Below are positions 18,676 to 27,078 of a stretch of 64,000 bases of DNA, piece after piece. The notes beneath the pieces were generated by a model. The model was not told the DNA's origin. It saw only the letters and a program-made list of their open reading frames with translations, and did not search any database. The stretch comes from Pseudomonadales bacterium (lineage in GTDB: Bacteria > Pseudomonadota > Gammaproteobacteria > Pseudomonadales > Ketobacteraceae): contig NZXG01000008.1 in NCBI GenBank assembly GCA_002701845.1, forward strand, positions 1 through 64,000, given 5' to 3'. Every line of letters begins with the position of its first letter. Position 1 is the stretch's first letter. A program made the position numbers and the translations under genes.

Positions 18676-20205
18676 TTACTTCAAAAAAAGCCGGTAAGCC
18701 GGGTTATCGGTTTCGTCCCAGTGGCGATAGCCGAGCTGGTTGATGAAACGCTTGAGCCTGGTCTGCTCCTTTTTGGGCACCTGCAGACCCACCAGAATCC
18801 GGCCAAACGCCGCGCCATGGTTGCGATAATGAAACAAACTGATATTCCAGTTCTGCCCCAACTGCCCCAAAAACTCCATCAACGCTCCGGGCCGCTCCGG
18901 GAACTCAAAACGATACAGCACCTCTTCCGTGGCGTCATCCGCCACCGCCGCCGCCGGGCCCCGGCCCCCCACCATGTGGCGGATGTGCAATTTGGCCATT
19001 TCGTTCAGGGACAGATCCTGCACCTGATAACCACTGGCCTCAAGGGCGTGGATCAATGCCAGCCGCTCCTGTTGCCCTGAGGTCTGCACCCCCACATAGA
19101 CATGGGCCGCTTCCGGACTGGCGTAGCGGTAATTGAATTCGGTGATGGAGCGCTTGCCCAGGGTGCGACAGAAGCGGCGGAAACTGCCGGGCGTCTCCGG
19201 GATGGTCACCGCCAGCACCGCCTCCCGTTGCTCGCCGATCTCGGCCCGCTCCGCCACATGACGCAGGCGGTCGAAATTGACGTTGGCGCCGCTGCAGACG
19301 GCCAGCAGGGTGGCACTGCGACAACCCTCGCGCTCCACGTACTTTTTCAGCCCCGCCACCCCCAGGGCCCCCGCCGGTTCGTTAATGGAACGGGTATCAT
19401 CGAACAGGTCCTTAATTGCCGCGCACATCTCATCGGCGGTGACGGTAATCACTTCATCCACGTATTTACGGGCCAGCTTGAAGGTTTCCTTACCCACCTG
19501 TTTCACCGCCACCCCGTCGGCAAACAATCCCACCTGGGGTAACACCACCCGCCGCCCCGCCGCCATGGCCGCCTGCAGGCAGTTGGAGTCGGTGGGTTCC
19601 ACCCCGATCACTTTCACCTCGGGCCGCAGATATTTGATATAGGTTGAGACACCGGCGATCAGACCGCCGCCGCCCACCGGCACAAACACCGCCTCCAGGG
19701 GACCGGTATGCTGGCGCAGAATCTCCATCCCCACGGTGCCCTGGCCGGCGATCACATCGGGATCGTCGAACGGGTGTACATAGGTGTAGCCGTGTTGCTC
19801 CAGCAGTTCCCGGGCCCGGGCCGAGGCCTGATCGTAGGCATCCCCGTGCAACACCACTTTGCCCCCCAGGGACCGCACCGAATTCACCTTGATTTCCGGC
19901 GTGGTCTGGGGCATCACGATCACCGCCTTGATTCCCAGCCGCGAGGCCGCCAGGGCCACCCCCTGGGCATGGTTGCCGGCAGAGGCACAAATCACGCCGC
20001 GCCCCTGCTCCTCCGGGGTCAGGTTGACAATTTTGTTGTAGGCACCACGAATCTTGAAGGAAAACACCGGCTGCAGGTCGTCACGCTTCAACAGAATATT
20101 GTTGTCAAAGCGACGGGACAGGGAGCGGGCGCGCTCCACCGGCGTTTCATAGGCCACATCGTAGACCCGCGCCTGGAGGATTTTCTTGATGGTGTGGATG
20201 GACAT
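18676..20205 (-). CDS. ilvA: Threonine ammonia-lyase, biosynthetic
   Basis: This enzyme deaminates threonine to 2-oxobutanoate, the first step of isoleucine synthesis. It is 509 residues, the biosynthetic length (E. coli 514). The PLP lysine is K51 in the FSFKIRGAYNK motif, and the glycine-rich phosphate loop is SAGNHAQGVA. Two ACT-like regulatory domains occupy roughly residues 330-509, consistent with isoleucine feedback control. The start at 20205 gives MSIHTIKKILQARVYDVAYE; the extended frame to 20352 crosses the rpiA promoter. It is divergent from rpiA. Confidence 0.96.
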   Translation of the reverse strand: MSIHTIKKILQARVYDVAYETPVERARSLSRRFDNNILLKRDDLQPVFSFKIRGAYNKIVNLTPEEQGRGVICASAGNHAQGVALAASRLGIKAVIVMPQTTPEIKVNSVRSLGGKVVLHGDAYDQASARARELLEQHGYTYVHPFDDPDVIAGQGTVGMEILRQHTGPLEAVFVPVGGGGLIAGVSTYIKYLRPEVKVIGVEPTDSNCLQAAMAAGRRVVLPQVGLFADGVAVKQVGKETFKLARKYVDEVITVTADEMCAAIKDLFDDTRSINEPAGALGVAGLKKYVEREGCRSATLLAVCSGANVNFDRLRHVAERAEIGEQREAVLAVTIPETPGSFRRFCRTLGKRSITEFNYRYASPEAAHVYVGVQTSGQQERLALIHALEASGYQVQDLSLNEMAKLHIRHMVGGRGPAAAVADDATEEVLYRFEFPERPGALMEFLGQLGQNWNISLFHYRNHGAAFGRILVGLQVPKKEQTRLKRFINQLGYRHWDETDNPAYRLFLK

Positions 20206-20288
20206 GAAGACTGGCAATTCCTGGCGATTATCATAAGTATCCGGCGCAAGCATACACCATCTGTCAACGGTACGGCATTTGCGCGCTG

Positions 20289-20315
20289 TTTTCGGTGCCG
20301 GGTACACCCTATAAT
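20289..20315 (+). promoter_or_regulatory. Sigma-70-type promoter for rpiA
   Basis: A perfect TATAAT lies at 20310-20315, and a T-rich weak -35 candidate lies about 15-17 bases upstream (near 20287-20294). The predicted start is near 20322, 24 bases before the rpiA ATG. On the opposite strand a TTGACA at 20262-20267 may serve ilvA. Confidence 0.5.
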
Positions 20316-20345
20316 GGCGCGAGTTTACAGCAGCGGGGCAACAGA

Positions 20346-21005
20346 ATGACACAGGACGAACTGAAACAGGCCGTGGCCAAAGCCGCCCTGGAGTACGTGG
20401 AGGAAGGCACTATCGTGGGTGTGGGCACCGGCTCCACCGCCAACTTTTTTATCGATTATCTGGCGGGGATGAAAGGGCAGATTGAAGGGGCGGTGGCCAG
20501 TTCCGAAGCCACCCGCCAGCGCCTGGACAGCCACGGCATTCCGGTCTACGACCTCAACAGTGTCGGTGAGCTTCCGGTTTACGTGGACGGTGCCGACGAG
20601 GCCGACCCCAATCTGTGCCTGGTCAAGGGCGGCGGCGGCGCCCTCACCCGGGAAAAAATCATCGCCGCAGTGGCGGAGCGGTTTATCTGCATCGCCGACG
20701 CCAGCAAGCAGGTGGCGGTCCTGGGGCGCTTCCCCCTGCCGGTGGAAGTGATTCCCATGGCCCGCAGTTACGTGGCGCGGGAAATCGTCAAACTGGGGGG
20801 CGATCCGGTGTACCGGGAGGGCTTCACCACGGACAACGGTAACATTATTCTGGACGTGCACAACCTGGAGATCGCCCAGCCGGTAAAACTGGAACAACAG
20901 CTGAACAATATCGTCGGGGTGGTCACCAACGGCCTGTTTGCCCAGCGCAGCGCTGACCTGCTGCTGGTGGGTACCGCACAGGGGGTGGATCGCATCAGCC
21001 GTTAA
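20346..21005 (+). CDS. rpiA: Ribose-5-phosphate isomerase A
   Basis: This enzyme interconverts ribose-5-phosphate and ribulose-5-phosphate in the pentose-phosphate pathway. It is 219 residues, identical in length to E. coli RpiA. The active-site blocks are [26 protein letters not shown] and [13 protein letters not shown] (catalytic Asp, Glu and Lys). The ATG at 20346 is chosen over an upstream in-frame start because it follows the promoter and begins [18 protein letters not shown]. The ilvA/rpiA pairing is conserved in gammaproteobacteria. Confidence 0.97.
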   Translation: MTQDELKQAVAKAALEYVEEGTIVGVGTGSTANFFIDYLAGMKGQIEGAVASSEATRQRLDSHGIPVYDLNSVGELPVYVDGADEADPNLCLVKGGGGALTREKIIAAVAERFICIADASKQVAVLGRFPLPVEVIPMARSYVAREIVKLGGDPVYREGFTTDNGNIILDVHNLEIAQPVKLEQQLNNIVGVVTNGLFAQRSADLLLVGTAQGVDRISR

Positions 21006-21018
21006 CTCCGGTGGCCGC

Positions 21019-21917
21019 TCAACGGGTATCGGTGCTACCGGCTTTACCGGTTTCCGCCGCCCACTTGCGGCGCAGCGCCGGGGGGCCGATGTCGGCAACG
21101 CTGTAACCCTGCGGGTGGGTTTTATTGCGTAAGAGGCTGATGATACGCGGATATCGGGGTTTCGGCCACAACCTTAACAACCGGGCCTGGGCCCGCAGCA
21201 CCCCTTCCACCCGGCGCCGGGTACCCGAATTCGGCGGCGGGTAACCCGTAGCCTGCAACAGCGGCTCATCCATCAGGGCATATACCAGAGGCCGCGCCGG
21301 CGCCCACAGAAATCGCGGCAGATAAAATCCCAGCAACAGATCCCGGGTGGCGTTGCCCACCCGCTGCCCGGCTTTGGTAACGGCGAAGGTGCGGGTCTCA
21401 AACTCCCGGTTATACGCCTCGAAGGCGGCGTAGCTGTCCGGGATATCCCGAATCCGCATCCGCTCCCCCACCTGACGCCAGAACTGTTAGAACGCCTCCC
21501 GCTCGTTGGGGTAGGTCTGGCGCCAGCCAAAGCGATCGATCCAGCGCACCGGCTCAAAAATAAAGGTGGACAATGTATAGAGGAAATCCTCGTTACTGAT
21601 CTGGTACTGGCCGTGGATCCGGTTCATGCGCTTGACGAAATCCCGGCCCCGGCCGGAGTCGTAGCCGTTAAGCAGAATTTCGTTGATGATAATGGCGGTA
21701 TCGTCGTAGCGCCGCTGGGTGTCGTCGGTAAACTGCCGGGTCTGATCCAGCAGCCGGGCAATACTGGGCACCGCGAAGGTGCGAAACAGGGCCAGCTCCA
21801 GAGCCCGGGTCATATCCCAGGGAAACTCCAGATAAGCGGACAGAAAGACAATGCGCTGACAATCCCGCCGGGGTCCAGCCGCTCGATCTCTTTACGGACA
21901 TCCATACGCCGGTTCAT
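21019..21917 (-). pseudogene. MpaB/DUF2236-type oxygenase, disrupted by a frameshift and a stop
   Basis: Three consecutive pieces read as one oxygenase of the MpaB/rubber-oxygenase-like (DUF2236) family. Starting at 21917, MNRRMDVRKEIERLDP runs into a one-base deletion near 21865-21875. Downstream the frame continues as DCQRIVFLSAYLEFPWDMTR and then through the fragment 21813-21487. That fragment ends EREAF, then TAA at about 21487-21489. The same frame resumes QFWRQVGERMRIRDIP down to 21019. The gene therefore has one frameshift and one in-frame nonsense codon. Two lesions make a sequencing error less likely than decay. It is convergent with rpiA. Confidence 0.8.
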
Positions 21918-22048
21918 GAGCTTGCCTCGATTTGTTGAAGGGTGGTTGCGGGCAGGCTAGCACAGCCTGTTGCCAATGGCATGGCATAGATGTTCACTGA
22001 GCACCGCGGTTTCAGTCACCCGGGAACAACGGCTGTCCGGTTGCTTTT

Positions 22049-22084
22049 GGTGCAGACTGTCTAATAATGCACCGAAGCGGTTAA
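22049..22084 (+). promoter_or_regulatory. NtrC-like binding sites upstream of amt
   Basis: A GGTGCA half-site lies at 22049-22054. A near-palindrome TGCACC-N5-GGTTAA lies at 22068-22084, against the NtrC consensus TGCACC-N5-GGTGCA. They sit about 70-115 bases upstream of the sigma-54 element, a normal enhancer distance. NtrC control of an ammonium transporter is expected; binding is inferred. Confidence 0.5.
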
Positions 22085-22138
22085 GCCTGACAGCGCTTGG
22101 TCCCTGCCCCGCCCCCCACCCCTGGCGTTCCTGCCCCA

Positions 22139-22154
22139 TGGCACAGAGATTGCT
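22139..22154 (+). promoter_or_regulatory. Sigma-54 promoter of amt
   Basis: TGGCACAGAGATTGCT fits the -24/-12 consensus (TGGCAC-N5-TTGC) exactly, with GG and GC ten bases apart. The start would be near 22165, about 56 bases before the amt ATG. Together with the upstream TGCACC elements it indicates nitrogen-starvation control. The rest of the 300 bases between the oxygenase pseudogene and amt holds no gene. Confidence 0.75.
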
Positions 22155-22220
22155 CAGCGAACTGCGTTTTGCTTATAAGCCTTTAATTTTTTATTGCTTT
22201 ATTATTTTGAGGTTTCCTTC

Positions 22221-23507
22221 ATGAAACGACTCGCATTGATCTGCCTGGCCGGGGTGCCGTCCGCAGCCTGGGCCGCCGGAGGGGAGCAGCCGGTGGATAC
22301 CCTGTGGCTGGTGGTGGCCGCCGCCCTGGTGTTCTTTATGCAGGCCGGCTTTGCCCTGCTGGAAAGCGGCATGTCCCGGAGCAAGAACGCGGTCAACGTG
22401 GTGATGAAGAATTACATGGATGTGTGCCTGGGGAGCATGGTGTATTGGGCCCTGGGCTTTGGTCTGATGTTCGGGGCCAATCACAGCGGCTGGTTCGGTA
22501 CCAGTCACTGGCTGCCCCAGTTCAGCGATCAATGGTCCTATACCTTTTTGCTGTTTCAGATGATGTTCGCCGCCACCGCCACCACCATTGCCAGCGGCGC
22601 CATGGCGGAGCGCACCCGCTATGCGGGTTACCTGGTGGGTGCCATGCTGATCACGGGATTTATTTACCCGGTATTCGGCAGCTGGGTCTGGGGTGGCTTT
22701 TTCGGCGGCAAGGGCTGGCTGGCGGAGCTGGGTTTTGTGGACTTCGCCGGCTCCACCGTGGTTCATTCCGTGGGGGCCTGGTGCGCCCTGGCGGGCATTA
22801 TAGTGGTGGGCCCGCGCCTGGGCCGGTTTGATCCCCGCACCGGCCGCCCCCGGCAGATTCCGGGGCACAATCTCAACAGTGTGGCCCTGGGCGGATTTGT
22901 GCTCTGGCTGGGCTGGTTCGGTTTTAATGCCGGCAGCACCCTGCAGGCCGATGGCAGCCTGGGCAAAATCGCCCTGAATACTCATCTGGCCGCCTGTGCC
23001 GGCGCGGTGGGCACTTTTCTGTGGCAGACCCTGAGACGGCGGCCGGTGCTGTTGACCCACACCATCAATGGCAGCCTGGCGGGACTGGTGTCCATCACCG
23101 CCGGTTGCGCCACCATGGCCCCGGTGTACGCGGTGGTCACCGGCCTGGTGGCCGGCATCATCCTGATTCCAGGCAGCACCCTGCTGGAATTGTTGCAACT
23201 GGACGACGCGGTGGGCGCGATTCCCGTGCACGGTTTTGCCGGCATCTGGGGCACGCTGGCCGCCGGCCTGTTCCTGGAGGGCAACCTGTTTGATCCGCAC
23301 CAGTTGGGGGTGCAGGCCCTGGGTTGCGTCAGCGCCTTCCTGTGGGCGTTCCCCTGCGCGCTGCTGGGTTACTGGCTGCTGGATAAAGTGTGGGGGCTGC
23401 GGGCATCGCATCTGGATCAGCAGCGGGGGTTGGATTACAGCGAACATGCCGAGCGCGGATACCCGGAATTCGATCAGCCGCCCCTGCATAAGCCCCTGGC
23501 CAGCTAG
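22221..23507 (+). CDS. amt: Ammonium transporter, Amt family
   Basis: An inner-membrane trimeric ammonium channel of 428 residues. An N-terminal signal-like helix (MKRLALICLAGVPSAAWA) precedes eleven membrane segments. Family marks are QAGFALLESGMSRSKNAVNV, the pore histidines H182 (STVVHSVGAW) and H337 (IPVHGFAGIWG), and the DDAVGAIPVH block. The ATG at 22221 has a TGAGG ribosome-binding site. The usual partner glnK is absent; the next gene, nine bases downstream, is an unknown protein. The upstream sigma-54 and NtrC-type elements indicate induction under nitrogen limitation. Confidence 0.95.
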   Translation: MKRLALICLAGVPSAAWAAGGEQPVDTLWLVVAAALVFFMQAGFALLESGMSRSKNAVNVVMKNYMDVCLGSMVYWALGFGLMFGANHSGWFGTSHWLPQFSDQWSYTFLLFQMMFAATATTIASGAMAERTRYAGYLVGAMLITGFIYPVFGSWVWGGFFGGKGWLAELGFVDFAGSTVVHSVGAWCALAGIIVVGPRLGRFDPRTGRPRQIPGHNLNSVALGGFVLWLGWFGFNAGSTLQADGSLGKIALNTHLAACAGAVGTFLWQTLRRRPVLLTHTINGSLAGLVSITAGCATMAPVYAVVTGLVAGIILIPGSTLLELLQLDDAVGAIPVHGFAGIWGTLAAGLFLEGNLFDPHQLGVQALGCVSAFLWAFPCALLGYWLLDKVWGLRASHLDQQRGLDYSEHAERGYPEFDQPPLHKPLAS

Positions 23508-23516
23508 GAGTCCACC

Positions 23517-24164
23517 ATGAATCAACCACAGGTGCGACAACGCCGGGCCATTTATACGGTGCTGCAGGACTGGCTGAACGAGGAACAACTGGTGGAGGCG
23601 CTACTGGTGTACCAGGAACATCATACCGACAAACCCTCCATTGCCCTGCACGACTATCTGACCCAGCTGCGGCAGCGGTTTGGCAGCCAACTGGACACCA
23701 AGGCCATTCGCCGCCGGTTGATGGAAACCCTGTTGCGGGGGGATGCGGAGCTGGCGCCGGACCCCATGCCGCTGTTGCAGCGGGCCGGTGAGCAGGGCCA
23801 GCAGGATGTACTCAGCCTCCAGCCCGGCAGCGCACAACTGGCCGTGCACCAGTTGATCTCCGGCGTACTGCGCCGACTGGGCCCCCGCCAGCGGCAGTTG
23901 TTGCATGAACAGCTGGCGCCGGCACTGCGCCAGCGTTTCCGTCATCGGGGCTACGATCTGCTGGCGCAGTATCTGCTGGCGGCCAACCCCCGGTACCTGG
24001 CGGCATTCGGGGATGGACCATTGAGGGAGTTCTGCACTGAGTTTTACGTGGCCTGCTGCGAGGTGGTGGGGCCGGTACAGACAGACCAGTGGTTTGGCGC
24101 CACGGTGCGGCAGATCCGGGGGCAGGATGCCGCCGCCGGGGCGGACCTGAACCGGTATCTGTAA
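23517..24164 (+). CDS. Unknown protein cotranscribed with amt
   Basis: A 215-residue soluble, mostly helical protein rich in Leu, Gln and Arg with no recognised domain. It starts nine bases after the amt stop with a strong AGGAG, so it belongs to the same nitrogen-regulated transcript. The N-terminal part (RQRRAIYTVLQDWLNEEQLV) and a second region (QLAVHQLISGVLRRLGPRQR) look like helical bundles. It occupies the place where glnK would usually be but has no PII features. Its role may relate to ammonium uptake; that is speculation from position only. Confidence 0.7.
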   Translation: MNQPQVRQRRAIYTVLQDWLNEEQLVEALLVYQEHHTDKPSIALHDYLTQLRQRFGSQLDTKAIRRRLMETLLRGDAELAPDPMPLLQRAGEQGQQDVLSLQPGSAQLAVHQLISGVLRRLGPRQRQLLHEQLAPALRQRFRHRGYDLLAQYLLAANPRYLAAFGDGPLREFCTEFYVACCEVVGPVQTDQWFGATVRQIRGQDAAAGADLNRYL

Positions 24165-24191
24165 CCCGGTTCCGGCTCGCCCACGGGGCCG

Positions 24192-24668
24192 TCAGCGCTC
24201 CATAATCACCACGGTGCCGGCAATCTTGTCATGGAATCCCTGCTTGCGGGCATCCCAGGCCACCCAGAGAAAGCCCAGCCCCAGGGGCAAGAGGGAGACC
24301 AGGTAGGCAAAATAACGCACCGCCAGGCGACCATTGGCCACCGGCTGCAGAGTGTCGGCATCCACTATTTTGGCCTTGAAAGCCATTTTACCCGGGGTGG
24401 AGGCGTACCGGCACCAAAGCCCGATCACCAGCAGGGCCGGCAACCCCATCTGGATGCTGTAACTGGTGGCCATCATCTCCAGGCTTTCCGCATTCAGGGG
24501 GACCGCCAACATCACCGCAGCGATCACTACGGCCATTAACAGGCCCAGCCACAAATTAACCAGAATCGAGGCCAGTACCCGCAGCCAAAAGCCCATATAT
24601 TGAGTGTCAGCGGAGGCCGGAGTCACGTCCGCCAGAGGAGATTCGTATGCAGTGCTAATGGTAGTCAT
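24192..24668 (-). CDS. RDD family membrane protein
   Basis: A 158-residue inner-membrane protein with about three hydrophobic segments and RDD-domain features. The first helix begins GFWLRVLASILVNLW, keeping the Arg but with Asn where the first Asp is usual. The later STPGKMAFKAKIVDADT block is typical. I place the start at the ATG at 24668, seven bases after AAAGGTGACTGTC begins to serve as the ribosome-binding site, rather than the GTG at 24677. Function is unknown; RDD proteins are suspected transporters. Confidence 0.85.
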   Translation of the reverse strand: MTTISTAYESPLADVTPASADTQYMGFWLRVLASILVNLWLGLLMAVVIAAVMLAVPLNAESLEMMATSYSIQMGLPALLVIGLWCRYASTPGKMAFKAKIVDADTLQPVANGRLAVRYFAYLVSLLPLGLGFLWVAWDARKQGFHDKIAGTVVIMER

Positions 24669-24792
24669 GACAGTCACCTTTGTTATTGTTGGGTTCTAAA
24701 CCGCCAGTTTTGGTTCTGCTCTAATAATGTATGGCAAATTGAGTTCTTTGACCAGTACCTCCTCACCACAAGCGCGCATCGCACGCTACCAA

Positions 24793-25452
24793 TCAGGCCA
24801 CGGTGGCCTCACACTGCAGCAGATCCCCCAGTTCCGCCCGCAACCGGTCCCCGGGCGCCAGGGCCGCCACGCCGGCGGGGGTGCCGGTTAGCACCACGTC
24901 CCCCGGCTCCAGGCTGAAGTAGCGGGTCATATAGGCAATCAGGGGTAAAATGGGAGTGGTCATATCCCCGGTATTGCCTTCCTGCCGCACCTGATCGTTT
25001 ACCCACAGGGTCAGGGGAAGGGATTGCGGATCGTCGATGGCGGAACCGTGAATAAAGCCGGATAACGGGCAGGCGCCGTCCCAGCTCTTGGCCTTTTCCC
25101 AGGGCTGCCCCTGTTCTTTGAGCCGGCTCTGCAGATCCCGCAGGGTCAGATCCAGGCCCAGCCCGTAACCCAGGATGGCATTCTGTACTTCGTCTTCGGT
25201 GGCATTTTTCAGGTGTTGCCCCAACAGCACCGCCAGTTCCAGTTCGTGGTGACATTGCCCCTGATCCCGGGGTATGGCGATGGTGTCCTGAAACGCCACC
25301 GCGGCGGTGGCGGGCTTGATAAACAGAATGGGATCGGTGGGCACTGGGTTGTTGAGTTCGCGGGCGTGGGCCGCATAGTTGCGGCCCACGCAGAGAATTT
25401 TGCCGAGCGGCAGATTCAGGGGTTCCTGATTCAGGTAATGCGCATAGTGCAT
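24793..25452 (-). CDS. Fumarylacetoacetate hydrolase family protein
   Basis: A 219-residue cytoplasmic hydrolase or decarboxylase of the FAH family. Members include acylpyruvases and oxaloacetate decarboxylases. The metal-binding E-x-E motif is in CHHELELAVLLG (E70, E72), and the N-terminal GKILCVGRNYAAHARE block is the family start. The C-terminal DVVLTGTPAGVAALAPGD is the conserved substrate loop. It lies 23 bases downstream of the D-2-hydroxyglutarate dehydrogenase gene on the same strand, so they are probably cotranscribed. The precise substrate is not inferable. Confidence 0.9.
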   Translation of the reverse strand: MHYAHYLNQEPLNLPLGKILCVGRNYAAHARELNNPVPTDPILFIKPATAAVAFQDTIAIPRDQGQCHHELELAVLLGQHLKNATEDEVQNAILGYGLGLDLTLRDLQSRLKEQGQPWEKAKSWDGACPLSGFIHGSAIDDPQSLPLTLWVNDQVRQEGNTGDMTTPILPLIAYMTRYFSLEPGDVVLTGTPAGVAALAPGDRLRAELGDLLQCEATVA

Positions 25453-25475
25453 GGCGGACCTCTTACCGGGAGGCG

Positions 25476-26873
25476 CTACAGATCAAACACCTTGCCCGGG
25501 TTCATCACGTTGTTGGGATCAAACACCCGCTTAACAGCACGCATATAATCAATTTCGGCGGGGCTGCGGGTGTACTGCAGGTAGGGCTTTTTGGTGAGCC
25601 CCACCCCATGCTCCGCCGACACACTGCCCGCGTACTTGCGGACGGTTTCAAACACCTGGGTATTCACCTGCTCACAGCGGGCAAAAAACTCCTCTTTGGT
25701 GAGCGACTCCGGCTTCAGAATATTCAGGTGCAGATTGCCATCGCCAATATGGCCAAACCAGACGATTTCAAAATCCGGATAGCGCTCACTGACAATGGCA
25801 TCGATCTCCTCCAGAAAATCCGGCACCCGGGACACCACCACCGACACGTCGTTTTTGTAAGGCGTGAAGGGTGCGATGGTTTCGCTGATGCCTTCCCGCA
25901 GCCGCCACAGTGACGCCGCCTGGGCCTCGCTCTGGCTGATGACTCCGTCCAGCACCCAGCCCTGTTCCATGCAATGCTCAAATAATTCCATGGCGGTATC
26001 CAGCACGGCGCCGGTGGCCGCCTCGAATTCCAGCAGGGCGTAGTAAGGGGTGGCTTCGGCAAAGGGGCGCGGCAGGTCATGATGAGCGGTGACCAGTTCC
26101 ACCGCCTTATCCGAGAAGAACTCGAAGGCGGTGAGATCCAGCCGGTTCTGAAAGGCTTCCAGTACCTGCATAATGGCGCGGAACTGCGGCACTCCCAGCA
26201 CCAGTACCGTGAGATTCTCCGGCGCCCGGGCCAGTTTCATGGTGGCCTCGACGATCATCCCCAGGGTGCCTTCGGCGCCGATAAACAGGTGACGGAAATC
26301 GTAGCCGGTGGCGTTTTTATCCAGGCCGCCGTTCAGATCCAGATGTTCACCGGCGCCCGTCACCACCTGCAGACCCTTGACCCAGTCCCGGGTCATGCCG
26401 TAGCGGATCACCTTGATGCCGCCGGCATTGGTGGAAATATTACCCCCCAACTGACTGGAACCGGCGGAGGCGAAGTCCACCGGATAATACAGCCCCTGCT
26501 CCCGGGCAAATGCCTGTAACTGTTCGGTCACCACGCCTGGCTGACATTTCACGGTGCGATCCACTGGGTTGAAGTCGCTGATTTTGTTCATCAGATCAAA
26601 GGCCACCACCACTTCGCCCCGGGCCGCCACCGCCGCCGCGCTGAGGCCGGTGCGGCCGCCGGAGGGCACCAGGGCCAGTTGGTGCTCATTGGCGTAGCGG
26701 ACAATGGCCTGCACCTGGTCCGGGGTTTTCGGCAGCACCACCGCCAGGGGCTTGGGATCGTATTTTCGGGTCCAGTCACAGCCGTAATGTTGCAGGCTGT
26801 CGGCATCGGTCAAACAGCGCCCGGCATCCACTAGCGCACTGAGTCCGGCAATGATCTGCTTGGTGTCTGTCAT
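25476..26873 (-). CDS. FAD-linked oxidase, probable D-2-hydroxyglutarate dehydrogenase
   Basis: A 465-residue flavoprotein of the GlcD/D-lactate dehydrogenase type. The FAD-binding PCMH domain has PSGGRTGLSAAAVA at about residues 70-83. The C-terminal cap has GHIGDGNLHLNI and the ending SAEHGVGLTKKPYL. It is divergent from serA. In Pseudomonas stutzeri the enzyme in this position oxidises D-2-hydroxyglutarate made as a by-product by SerA, which pulls serine synthesis forward. The context supports that role here, but glycolate or D-lactate oxidation cannot be excluded. Confidence 0.88.
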   Translation of the reverse strand: MTDTKQIIAGLSALVDAGRCLTDADSLQHYGCDWTRKYDPKPLAVVLPKTPDQVQAIVRYANEHQLALVPSGGRTGLSAAAVAARGEVVVAFDLMNKISDFNPVDRTVKCQPGVVTEQLQAFAREQGLYYPVDFASAGSSQLGGNISTNAGGIKVIRYGMTRDWVKGLQVVTGAGEHLDLNGGLDKNATGYDFRHLFIGAEGTLGMIVEATMKLARAPENLTVLVLGVPQFRAIMQVLEAFQNRLDLTAFEFFSDKAVELVTAHHDLPRPFAEATPYYALLEFEAATGAVLDTAMELFEHCMEQGWVLDGVISQSEAQAASLWRLREGISETIAPFTPYKNDVSVVVSRVPDFLEEIDAIVSERYPDFEIVWFGHIGDGNLHLNILKPESLTKEEFFARCEQVNTQVFETVRKYAGSVSAEHGVGLTKKPYLQYTRSPAEIDYMRAVKRVFDPNNVMNPGKVFDL

Positions 26874-26915
26874 GGTTTTCTCTTTTATTCCAGCGGGTTA
26901 CTACGATCTGGAGAA

Positions 26916-26932
26916 GCCGGGCCAGGCCCGGC
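26916..26932. terminator. GC-rich perfect hairpin in the serA intergenic region
   Basis: GCCGGGCC and GGCCCGGC flank a single A (8-bp arms). It lies just upstream of the dehydrogenase start and about 150 bases before serA. There is no T-run on either side. It may be a transcription-insulating hairpin or a small repeat. Confidence 0.45.
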
Positions 26933-26959
26933 CTCCGGCGCTTGGCCGGCGGGATTAGG

Positions 26960-26989
26960 GAATTTCACAGGCCTGTGTGAGAATTTCAC
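26960..26989. promoter_or_regulatory. Direct repeats with a central palindrome upstream of serA
   Basis: GAATTTCAC occurs at 26960-26968 and again at 26981-26989, exactly 21 bases (two helical turns) apart. Between and overlapping them is the perfect 12-base palindrome CACAGGCCTGTG (26966-26977). The element lies between divergent serA and the D-2-hydroxyglutarate dehydrogenase gene and could be a shared operator. No regulator is assigned. Confidence 0.4.
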
Positions 26990-27078
26990 CGCGCCTGGCC
27001 CGCCCCGGGACTGTGTTTCCGGACCGATATGATAACATAGCCGCCCTCAAAGCTACCCCACAGATACGAGTAAACAGC

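Noticed and set aside
22191-23588. Minus-strand 465-codon frame opposite amt
   Set aside because: Low-complexity shadow; the plus-strand Amt protein is unmistakable.
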